Shown one piece after another: positions 1 through 5,105 of a stretch of 5,191 nt of DNA. The DNA comes from Ktedonobacterales bacterium (GTDB lineage Bacteria; Chloroflexota; Ktedonobacteria; Ktedonobacterales; JADMIN01), in assembly GCA_025450405.1 (NCBI GenBank), contig JANWHL010000315.1, positions 1 through 5,191 on the forward strand, written 5' to 3'. A program made the position numbers and the translations under genes. Each line of letters opens with the position of its first letter. Position 1 is the stretch's first letter. Under the pieces are notes generated by a model. The model was not told where the DNA came from. It made no database searches and worked only from the letters and a program-made list of their open reading frames with translations.

Positions 1-822
1 CATGTCTGGCTCGGGCGCGCCCGTGACGGTGTCGGCGGGGGTGGTACCCAGCGGGGCGGCGGAGTTGGATGGAGCCATGTCCGCCGGGGGTATATCCGAG
101 GGGGCCATGTCCGAGGGGGCCATGGCGGCTTGCGCCGAATCCGCCGGGCCGGCGCGGGCGGGGGTGAGCTCATCCGTGGGGGTGTGTCGAGTGCCGGTGT
201 CCAGCGGCGTGGGGCGAGCGGTCGCGGCCGCTGGCGCCAGGGGTTCTTCCGCGCGGTCCGCGGCGGTCGGTCGTGTGCCGTCAACGGACGCCGGAGCGGT
301 CGCGGCGACGGGTGTGGGGTCGACGGCCCGCGTCGGGGCTGGCGGGGCGGCCGGTGACGACGCGGTGACCGGAGACGTGGGGCGTGCCGTGGTCGCGGCG
401 GCCACGGCGGCGAGGCGGGTGCGCATCTGGTCGCGCTCGGCCAGGACCTGGCGGTGGTCGGAGAGCAGACGCGCGTGCTCAGCGCCCAGACGTTGATGCT
501 CGTCTCCGAGGCGATCATGTTCCACACCCAGTCGCTCGCGCTCGGCGCGCAGGCCTTCCAGCTCCTGAGTGGTCCGCTGGTGCTGGCGGCCGAGTGACCA
601 CCCGCGGTAGCTTGAGGCGACGCGGCCCGGTAGCAGCACGAGGAAGGCGAGCGCGAAGCCGAGGATGAACGCGCCGCCGGCCACCCAGCCCATGTTCGCG
701 GTGAAGTTGCCCGAGAGGAAGTGCCAGTTTTGGCCCGTTGTGTTCTGGATGACGAAGATGGCCATAATGATGACCACGATCGCGGCGATGATCCCCCCAA
801 GGAAATTGATGATTGATCGCAT
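1..822 (-). CDS. LapA-like (DUF1049-type) membrane protein with coiled coil and Ala/Pro/Thr-rich tail, C-terminus beyond window
   Basis: The frame is open for 274 codons from ATG 822 to the left edge, so the C-terminus is missing. The start follows GGAGG (832-828) with a 5-nt spacer. Residues about 4-25 and 46-64 are hydrophobic membrane segments. Between them lies a short loop beginning IQNTTGQNWHFL, which resembles the N-terminal hairpin of LapA/DUF1049 proteins (known for envelope roles in E. coli). Residues about 86-133 form a charged coiled coil with clear 7-residue periodicity (RLGVEHD, RLGDEHQ, RLGAEHA, RLLSDHR). From about residue 138 onward the protein is Ala/Pro/Thr/Ser-rich and probably disordered, with four MAPSD-like pentapeptides at 234-253. 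LapA-type proteins are usually about 100 residues, so the long tail is unusual. The gene is divergent from the RmuC gene. Family assignment rests on topology and motif resemblance; the function here is unknown. Confidence 0.72.
   Translation of the reverse strand, partial: MRSIINFLGGIIAAIVVIIMAIFVIQNTTGQNWHFLSGNFTANMGWVAGGAFILGFALAFLVLLPGRVASSYRGWSLGRQHQRTTQELEGLRAERERLGVEHDRLGDEHQRLGAEHARLLSDHRQVLAERDQMRTRLAAVAAATTARPTSPVTASSPAAPPAPTRAVDPTPVAATAPASVDGTRPTAADRAEEPLAPAAATARPTPLDTGTRHTPTDELTPARAGPADSAQAAMAPSDMAPSDIPPADMAPSNSAAPLGTTPADTVTGAPEPDM
64..123 (-). repeat. Four tandem 15-nt units encoding MAPSD-like pentapeptides
   Basis: Read on the minus strand, 123-109, 108-94, 93-79 and 78-64 are consecutive 15-nt units in frame with the LapA-like gene. 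They encode MAPSD, MAPSD, IPPAD and MAPSN. The first two units differ only at the last base (GAC versus GAT). The array lies in the low-complexity tail and looks like a recent slippage expansion that has begun to diverge. Confidence 0.85.
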
Positions 823-832
823 CGAATCCTCC
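823..832 (-). promoter_or_regulatory. Ribosome binding site of the LapA-like gene
   Basis: On the minus strand, GGAGG (832-828) is followed by ATTCG and then ATG 822. This fixes the start, because no comparable site precedes other in-frame start codons. Confidence 0.75.
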
Positions 833-890
833 CGCATGATCGTCACGCACCGGTCCGCCAAGGCGAGGGCGCGCCGGCCCTGTGGGCCGC

Positions 891-943
891 ACGTTGGGGT
901 AACGTTGGTCCAACAACCAGGGGGATGCACGATCTGTGCCTGG
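891..943. promoter_or_regulatory. Possible operator region between divergent LapA-like and RmuC genes
   Basis: ACGTTGG occurs twice, at 891-897 and 902-908, an 11-bp spacing that puts both copies on the same face of the helix. The second copy is part of the perfect inverted repeat GTTGG-T-CCAAC (904-914). Just downstream is GCAC-GATCT-GTGC (927-939), flanked by CCAG (917-920) and CTGG (940-943). The symmetry and position suggest regulator binding sites or a transcript hairpin. No specific regulator can be named. Confidence 0.35.
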
Positions 944-998
944 CAATACGATAGGTCCATCGGGCGGCGCTGGCGGTCATGGCCCGGTCGTCGTGGAG

Positions 999-1028
999 TT
1001 GACGGGTCGCGATGGGCGCGCGTATACT
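999..1028 (+). promoter_or_regulatory. Sigma70-type promoter for the RmuC gene
   Basis: TTGACG (999-1004) and TATACT (1023-1028) are separated by 18 bases. Both boxes differ from the TTGACA/TATAAT consensus by one base. Transcription would begin near 1035-1036, leaving a leader of about 38 nt before ATG 1074. The match stands out in such GC-rich DNA. Confidence 0.7.
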
Positions 1029-1061
1029 GGCCGCCAGCCGCGAGCGCGGGGCGCCGGGGCC

Positions 1062-1068
1062 GAGGAGG
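1062..1068 (+). promoter_or_regulatory. Ribosome binding site of the RmuC gene
   Basis: GAGGAGG at 1062-1068 lies 5 nt before ATG 1074. It sets the start at 1074 rather than at the in-frame ATG 936, which lies upstream of the promoter boxes. Confidence 0.8.
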
Positions 1069-1073
1069 GACGC

Positions 1074-2213
1074 ATGCCCACGAGCGAACTGGACCTGACG
1101 TTGGTCGCGGCGTGCGCCGCGTTGGCCGTCGTGTTGTTGCTGGTCCTGGGCTACTTGTTTGGCGCGCGGCGGCGAGGCGGCAAGGCTGTGGCGCTGCCGG
1201 CGGGCATGGAGGGACTCGCGCCGGCCTTTGGCGACGTGCGCGCGCAGATTGAGGCGCTGCGGGGGGAGTTCCGGGGCGAGATCGCGGAGCTCCGCCGGTC
1301 CGCGGCGGCGGAGACCGCGCGCCGGGGTCCCGAGGACCAGGCCTGGCAGACCATTCAGCAGATGAGCGCGTCCCTGGGCGGGTTGGTGGCGCTGCCGGCG
1401 GCGCAGCAGGCGCTGCAAGACCAGGTGGCCGGCGCGGTACGTGACCTCGCGAGCATACGCGAGCTGCAGGCCGCCGAGCGGCAGCGGTGGGAGCGCGAGG
1501 ACGATGCCTTCGCGGCGTTGCGGCGGCTGGCGAACGTGATGCTTGGCTCGGCGACGAGCGGCGCGGCCGGCGAGCGCGTGGTCGAGCAGATGCTCGACGC
1601 GCTGCCGGTGGAGTGGCGGGCCACGGACCACAAGGTAGCCGGCGCCAAGGTGGAGTTCGCCATCAAGCTGCCGGACGGGCTCATCCTGCCGATTGATAGT
1701 AAGGTGGTGGGGCAGCGGGACCTGGACGAGCTGGATGGTGAGACGGACCAGTCGAAGCGCGACAAGTTGGAGGCGAGCATCCGCGACAACGTGTTGAGGC
1801 GCGCGCGGGAGGCGCGACAATACGTGGACACGCGCACGCCGGGGTACGCGGTGGTGGCCGTGCCCGACGCGGCCTATCGCCTGTGCGGGAGTGTGCTGCC
1901 GAAGGCGTACCAGGACGAGCGCACGCTGATCGTCCCATACAGTCTGCTGGCGCCGTTCGTGCTGATGGTCTTTGAGCAGCACCGGCGCGGCGGCAAGCTC
2001 GACCCGCGCGACGCACGCTTTACGCGGCTGCTGGCGGACGCCGAGGAGCACACGGCCCAGGCGGTGGACGTGTTGAACGGCCACCTGAGCGGCGGGCTCA
2101 CGCAGCTGACCAACGCGCGGGTCGCCCTCGCTCGCGAGCTGACGGAGGCGCGGCAGGCGCTGGCCATGCTGCGTCAGGAGGCGGACCGGGACAAAGTGGG
2201 CAAAAGCGTGTAG
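1074..2213 (+). CDS. rmuC: RmuC-family DNA recombination/nuclease protein, membrane-anchored
   Basis: This 379-residue protein starts at ATG 1074 behind GAGGAGG. Residues 8-29 form one hydrophobic membrane anchor followed by ARRR, so the bulk should be cytoplasmic. Residues about 50-150 are charged, helical and coiled-coil-like. The RmuC domain covers about 155-365: GAAGERVVEQML (163-174), VEFAIKLPDGLILPIDSK (193-210), the YAVVAVPDAAY segment (258-268) and a helical C-terminus. RmuC proteins have a PD-(D/E)XK-type nuclease fold; E167, E194, D208 and K210 are the likely active-site residues, inferred from the motif. In E. coli, RmuC limits rearrangements at inverted repeats and is linked to processing of abnormal DNA ends. 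At 379 residues it is toward the short end for the family. The gene has its own promoter, is divergent from the LapA-like gene, and is followed by the broken HEAT gene after 67 bases. Confidence 0.9.
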   Translation: MPTSELDLTLVAACAALAVVLLLVLGYLFGARRRGGKAVALPAGMEGLAPAFGDVRAQIEALRGEFRGEIAELRRSAAAETARRGPEDQAWQTIQQMSASLGGLVALPAAQQALQDQVAGAVRDLASIRELQAAERQRWEREDDAFAALRRLANVMLGSATSGAAGERVVEQMLDALPVEWRATDHKVAGAKVEFAIKLPDGLILPIDSKVVGQRDLDELDGETDQSKRDKLEASIRDNVLRRAREARQYVDTRTPGYAVVAVPDAAYRLCGSVLPKAYQDERTLIVPYSLLAPFVLMVFEQHRRGGKLDPRDARFTRLLADAEEHTAQAVDVLNGHLSGGLTQLTNARVALARELTEARQALAMLRQEADRDKVGKSV

Positions 2214-2231
2214 ACGGCCTAACCGGCGCAT

Positions 2232-2280
2232 GCGAGATTGAGGTTTCGGGTGTACGTCCGATGGCGGCCGGCCTCCAGGC
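2232..2280 (+). repeat. Diverged third copy of the intergenic hairpin repeat
   Basis: The 67-base gap between rmuC and the HEAT gene contains a relative of the repeats at 4974-5004 and 5075-5105. Shared positions include ATGCG, ATTGA and GTGTAC, then GGCGGCC (2263-2269) as after the 4974 copy. Its hairpin would be CGAGA-TTGAGG-TTTCG (2233-2248). It differs from CGGAA-N6-TTCCG but still pairs through one G-U, so the pairing is largely kept despite sequence drift. No convincing terminator is visible after rmuC. Confidence 0.5.
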
Positions 2281-2964
2281 ATGCGGCGGAAAATGACGGC
2301 GCGGCTTCGGGGCGGCGACGACGCAGCCTTTGGCCTATTTCCACGGGAAGCACCAAGACGAGCGGGAGCGCCGAGCGTCGCGCCGTTGCTATACACGCTG
2401 ACGCACGACGCGGCGCCGGGGCTGCGCGCTATCGCCGCTCAGGCGCTCGGACTCCTGGCCAATCCGTGAGCCTTCACGCCTCTGGCGGCCGCCGTGCGCG
2501 ATGCCGATCCGTGGGTGCGGGCAGCAGCGGCTCGGTCACTTGGCCAACTCGGCGACCGGCGCGCGGTCGAGCCGCTCATTGCGGCGCTGGGGGACGTTTT
2601 CAGTTTCCAGGGCGCCGCGCGGGGTCTGGGAGCGCTGGGCGGCATGCGCGCCGTCGAACCACTGCTCGGGCGCCTGTCAATGGCTCTATCCACGCCTAGC
2701 GGGGCGTGGCAGTGCATCACCCTCGTGGAGGCCCTCGGACGGTTAGGTGATCGGCGCGCGGTCCAGCCCCTGACCGAGCTGCTGGACTCAGCCACGCCAC
2801 AGGCCCGCCGCACGGCCGTCACGGCCCTCGGGCGCATCGGGGATCCACGCGCGCTGGCGCCGCTCCGGCGCATTTGGCGCAGGCTCTCCGCGCGCGCGAT
2901 GGATGATAGGGGCATACGCGAGGCGGCGGCAGCGGCAATGGCGGCGATACGACGTGCGCGCTGA
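2281..2964 (+). pseudogene. HEAT-repeat (PBS-lyase-like) protein gene interrupted by an in-frame TGA
   Basis: One frame runs for 228 codons with an internal TGA at 2467-2469 (codon 63) and a final TGA at 2962-2964. The translation is a chain of about six HEAT-like units of roughly 30 residues, near codons 32-62, 63-91, 92-121, 122-157, 158-187 and 188-225. Four later units begin DRRAVEPL, GMRAVEPL, DRRAVQPL and DPRALAPL, while the interrupted one reads ANP-stop-AFTPL. The stop thus replaces the consensus Arg, as a single CGA-to-TGA change would do. Such proteins are alpha-solenoid scaffolds or bilin-lyase relatives; nothing here points to a specific partner. The start ATG 2281 (or ATG 2293) has no good ribosome binding site, and the first 30 residues show no repeat, so the N-terminus may also be damaged. 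GTG 2494 could start the 156-residue downstream part. A sequencing error is possible. Confidence 0.75.
2467..2469 (+). other. In-frame TGA inside the HEAT gene
   Basis: TGA at codon 63 lies in the same frame as the HEAT repeats on both sides, so no frameshift is involved. The repeat register is kept across it. A C-to-T change at 2467 from CGA (Arg) explains it fully. Confidence 0.85.
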
Positions 2965-3000
2965 CTGGTCAAGGGGAGCTGCACGCCGCGCGGGTTGCGT

Positions 3001-3015
3001 TTCGACGCACTCGAA
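3001..3015. terminator. Weak hairpin between convergent HEAT gene and rpe
   Basis: TTCGA (3001-3005) and TCGAA (3011-3015) form a 5-bp stem with loop CGCAC. It lies in the 81-base gap where the plus-strand HEAT gene and minus-strand rpe converge. There is no T-tract on either side, so it is at best a poor intrinsic terminator. Confidence 0.2.
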
Positions 3016-3045
3016 CTGCTCGAGACACGCGGTTCTCTAGAATGA

Positions 3046-3714
3046 CTAACCCGCCGCGCCGCTCAGCGCCGCCGCGCGGAGTTTCGCGAGCGCCGCGGCT
3101 GGGCCGGCGGGGTCGTCGTAGATGGCGGAGCCTGCCACGAGCACGTTCGCGCCAGCATGGATGGCCTGGGGGGCCGTCTCGCCGTGGATGCCGCCGTCCA
3201 CTTCGATGTCGGTGCGTAGTCCACGACCATCGAGCATGGCGCGCAGCCGCTCCACCTTGGAAAGCATCGAGGCGATGAAGCCCTGGCCACCGAAGCCGGG
3301 GTCAACGGTCATGATGAGGAAAAGGTCGGCCAGGTCCAGCACCTCCTGGATCATCGCGAGGGGGGTAGCGGGATTGATGGCCACGCCGGCGTGCTTGCCA
3401 AGTCGCTTGATCTGCGCGATGGTCCGGTGGAGGTGCGGGGAGGCTTCCTGGTGGACGATGAGCAGGTCGGCGCCGGCGGTGGCGAAGTCCTGGAGGTAGC
3501 GTTCGGGCTCGATGATCATCAGGTGGGCCTCGATTGGCAGGCTGGTGGCGCGTCGGACCGCGGCAACCACCAGCGGCCCCACGGTGATGTTAGGCACGAA
3601 GCGCCCGTCCATCACGTCAACCTGGATGCGATTGGCGCCGGCGTCGGCCACCTGGCGCACCTGCTCGCCGAGCCGCGTGAAGTCCGCCGAGAGGATCGAG
3701 GGCACGATCTCCAC
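3046..3714 (-). CDS. rpe: Ribulose-phosphate 3-epimerase
   Basis: This 222-residue cytosolic TIM-barrel enzyme interconverts D-ribulose-5-phosphate and D-xylulose-5-phosphate in the pentose phosphate and Calvin pathways. The length is normal for the family. Visible motifs are PSILSADF (5-12), VDVMDGRFVPN (32-42), EAHLMI (62-67), MTVDPGFGGQGF (135-146), EVDGGI (171-176) and the phosphate-binding GSAIY (195-199). Acid/base residues D33 and D173 and metal ligand H64 are present. The usual first metal ligand, His in the HVDVMDG motif, is Gln31 (CAG) here. Translation starts at GTG 3714 behind AAGGAG (3729-3724) with a 9-nt spacer. It lies 88 bases downstream of pgl on the same strand, consistent with a pgl-rpe transcript. 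Identity as Rpe is firm; activity toward a related sugar phosphate is conceivable but not suggested by anything else. Confidence 0.95.
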   Translation of the reverse strand: MEIVPSILSADFTRLGEQVRQVADAGANRIQVDVMDGRFVPNITVGPLVVAAVRRATSLPIEAHLMIIEPERYLQDFATAGADLLIVHQEASPHLHRTIAQIKRLGKHAGVAINPATPLAMIQEVLDLADLFLIMTVDPGFGGQGFIASMLSKVERLRAMLDGRGLRTDIEVDGGIHGETAPQAIHAGANVLVAGSAIYDDPAGPAAALAKLRAAALSGAAG

Positions 3715-3723
3715 CTGGGGTCA

Positions 3724-3729
3724 CTCCTT
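3724..3729 (-). promoter_or_regulatory. Ribosome binding site of rpe
   Basis: On the minus strand, AAGGAG (3729-3724) precedes GTG 3714 by 9 nt. It supports the GTG as the start even though no ATG is available at this position. Confidence 0.7.
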
Positions 3730-3802
3730 CTTTCGGGCCGTGCGCCCGGGTGAGTCCGCGAGCCGCGGCATCGCAAGTAGTGGGGGGTCAGATTTGGGGG
3801 CG

Positions 3803-4594
3803 TCAAGCGTGCTGGGTGGTCAGTTTGGCGGCCGCCGCGGTGTCCACCAGCCAGAGAATGTCGCCGTGCTCCGGGGCGATCAACTGAGCGGGCACGTCGT
3901 CGGGGCGACGCGGGCCCTCCAGCACGGCGGCGAGTGCGTCGGCTTTGTCGGTACCGGCGACGAGGAACATCACCCGCGCGGCACTGTTGAGAACGGGGAG
4001 GGTCAGCGTCAGGCGCGTGGCGTGGAGCTTCTCGACGGCGTTCGCCACCACCCAGCGGTCGGTGACGTGGAGCGCGGCGGTATGGGGGAAGAGCGACGCG
4101 GTATGGCCGTCCGGGCCCATGCCGAGAAGGATGAGGTCAAATCGCGGGCGCTCGCCGGGGCCGAGGGCAAACCCGCGACGTAGGGCCTGCTCATAGATTG
4201 CGGCGGCGGCCACGGGGTCGGGGTTATCGCCGGGCATGCGATAGACGTGTTCGTGGGGCACGGGGACGTGGAAGAGCAGCGACTCGCGGGCCATGCGATA
4301 GTTGCTCTCCGCGTCGGTCGGGGGGACACACCGCTCGTCGCCCCAGAAGACGTATGCGCGTGCCCAGTCCACCTGCTGGTGGTAGGCGGGAGACGCGAGG
4401 AGCTGGTAGAGGCCGCGTGGGGTCGATCCGCCGGAGAGGGCCACGAAGAAGCGCCCGTGCCGAGCCACGGCCTCGCGCGCGGCGTGGACGAACTCGTCGG
4501 CCGCGGCGGTGAAGAGCGCGGTGTCGTCGTCGAAGACGCGGACGTGTGGCGTGCCCGGCGCACCGGGGGTGCGCTGTGTGTCGGAGTCGTTCAT
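3803..4594 (-). CDS. pgl: 6-phosphogluconolactonase
   Basis: This 263-residue cytosolic enzyme of the DevB/SOL type hydrolyses 6-phospho-D-glucono-1,5-lactone to 6-phosphogluconate in the oxidative pentose phosphate branch. The family's motifs occur in order: VALSGGSTPRGLY (51-63, phosphate binding), YVFWGDERCVPPTDAESNY (81-99), FDLILLGMGPDGHTASLFP (152-170, with H164 the likely catalytic His), RLTLTLPVLN (194-203) and FLVAGTDKADAL (210-221). The length is typical apart from about 16 extra N-terminal residues rich in Thr/Pro/Gly. ATG 4594 has only a weak site (AACGAG) directly before it. A much stronger AGGAGG sits about 47 nt upstream with no usable start codon after it. No alternative in-frame start was found upstream. 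The gene is followed by rpe on the same strand, giving a pentose phosphate pair. Confidence 0.94.
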   Translation of the reverse strand: MNDSDTQRTPGAPGTPHVRVFDDDTALFTAAADEFVHAAREAVARHGRFFVALSGGSTPRGLYQLLASPAYHQQVDWARAYVFWGDERCVPPTDAESNYRMARESLLFHVPVPHEHVYRMPGDNPDPVAAAAIYEQALRRGFALGPGERPRFDLILLGMGPDGHTASLFPHTAALHVTDRWVVANAVEKLHATRLTLTLPVLNSAARVMFLVAGTDKADALAAVLEGPRRPDDVPAQLIAPEHGDILWLVDTAAAAKLTTQHA

Positions 4595-4640
4595 CTCGTT
4601 AGCGGGCCACGCGTCGCCGCACCCGGGCCGCGTGCCGCCG

Positions 4641-4650
4641 TCCTCCTTTC
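4641..4650 (-). promoter_or_regulatory. Strong Shine-Dalgarno-like sequence without a nearby start codon
   Basis: The minus strand reads GAAAGGAGGA (4650-4641). It is the best ribosome-binding match upstream of pgl, but the following 18 nt contain no ATG, GTG or TTG. The pgl ATG is about 47 nt away. It may be a relic, a standby site or a sign of a small sequence error. Confidence 0.35.
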
Positions 4651-4677
4651 GCGCTGGTAGCCGACCGGTCTACGCGC

Positions 4678-4683
4678 ATTGTA
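4678..4683 (-). promoter_or_regulatory. Candidate -10 box of a pgl-rpe promoter
   Basis: The minus strand reads TACAAT from 4683 to 4678, one base from the TATAAT consensus, in otherwise GC-rich DNA. The hexamer 17 bases upstream (GGCGGT) is a poor -35 match, so an activator or alternative sigma factor may be needed. Transcription would begin near 4671, giving a leader of about 77 nt before pgl. Confidence 0.4.
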
Positions 4684-4819
4684 CCCCTAGACGCGTGCTC
4701 ACCGCCGGGCGGGGAGGGATTCACAATGAGTCGTCATGCGCGTGGCGCGCACCCCCACTGATGAATATGGCCTCGCATGCTCTCAGCGCTAGCTCGCCAA
4801 GAGTGCCATTTACATAGCA

Positions 4820-4846
4820 GGACACGTAGGACACAGAGGACGCGGA
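4820..4846 (+). repeat. Three 9-nt tandem units, GGACRCNNA
   Basis: GGACACGTA (4820-4828), GGACACAGA (4829-4837) and GGACGCGGA (4838-4846) follow each other without gaps, then decay into GAGAGGGAT. The ACACAGAGGA-type wording resembles intergenic tracts common in environmental bacterial genomes; that comparison is from memory. No gene covers it convincingly. Confidence 0.55.
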
Positions 4847-4900
4847 GAGAGGGATGGAGAGGTGGTCCTTGTCCGCGCAGTTTGGGATCCTCTCCCCCGA

Positions 4901-4926
4901 CCCCTCACCGTTGCGACGGGGAGGGG
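4901..4926. repeat. GC-rich intergenic hairpin
   Basis: CCCCTC (4901-4906) pairs with GAGGGG (4921-4926) and CCGT (4908-4911) with ACGG (4916-4919). There is one A-G mismatch and the loop is TGCG. The stem has ten pairs and no T-tract follows on either strand, so it looks more like a dispersed CCCCTC-N-GAGGGG repeat element than a terminator. Confidence 0.55.
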
Positions 4927-4973
4927 AGTCCGGCGCATGGTGCGTGCGGCCAAGGGCGGGCGGTAGTGATGGG

Positions 4974-5004
4974 GCGAGGAGGCGGAAGTGAAGTTCCGCG
5001 TGTA
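4974..5004 (+). repeat. 31-nt hairpin repeat, copy A
   Basis: This 31-nt segment matches 5075-5105 at 28 positions. Its core is GCGGAA-GTGAAG-TTCCGC (4982-4999), a 6-bp stem with a 6-nt loop. It is followed by GTACC and then the 10-bp palindrome GGCGGCCGCC (5011-5020), which the diverged copy near 2232 also partly keeps. Confidence 0.75.
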
Positions 5005-5074
5005 CCCTACGGCGGCCGCCAGCGGGATGGGTGAAAGCGACGGCGGTGCGGCTCAGGGCTAGGGCAGTGGTTGA

Positions 5075-5105
5075 GCGAGGATGCGGAATTGAAGTTCCGC
5101 GCGTA
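5075..5105 (+). repeat. 31-nt hairpin repeat, copy B
   Basis: Copy B lies 101 bases after copy A with three differences. Its core is GCGGAA-TTGAAG-TTCCGC (5083-5100). Both stem arms are unchanged and one difference falls in the loop, as expected if the hairpin matters. Confidence 0.75.

Noticed and set aside
2..496. Plus-strand open frames over the left 500 bases
   Set aside because: They are shadows of the LapA-like gene, with Gly/Ala/Arg-rich products and no signals for translation.
1020..1045. GCGTATACTGGCCGCCAGCC looks a little like the segment after the 31-nt repeat
   Set aside because: The likeness is limited to a few GC-rich words, and no hairpin core precedes it. The segment is better explained as the rmuC promoter.
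936..1073. An upstream start for RmuC at ATG 936
   Set aside because: The extra 46 residues cross the promoter boxes at 999-1028, lack family resemblance and would precede the membrane anchor. ATG 1074 has GAGGAGG.
843..2396. A 517-codon minus-strand open frame opposite rmuC
   Set aside because: It is antisense to a gene with clear RmuC motifs, promoter and ribosome binding site. Its product is Arg/His/Pro-rich with no domain, a typical GC-rich shadow.
3803..3807. TTGACG on the minus strand at the pgl stop as a -35 box for a separate rpe promoter
   Set aside because: No acceptable -10 box lies 16-19 bases downstream; the best candidates are spaced too far.
4758..4764. CTGATGA, the core sequence of a hammerhead ribozyme
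   Set aside because: No GAAA follows a stem II and no flanking stems can be drawn, so it is a chance match.
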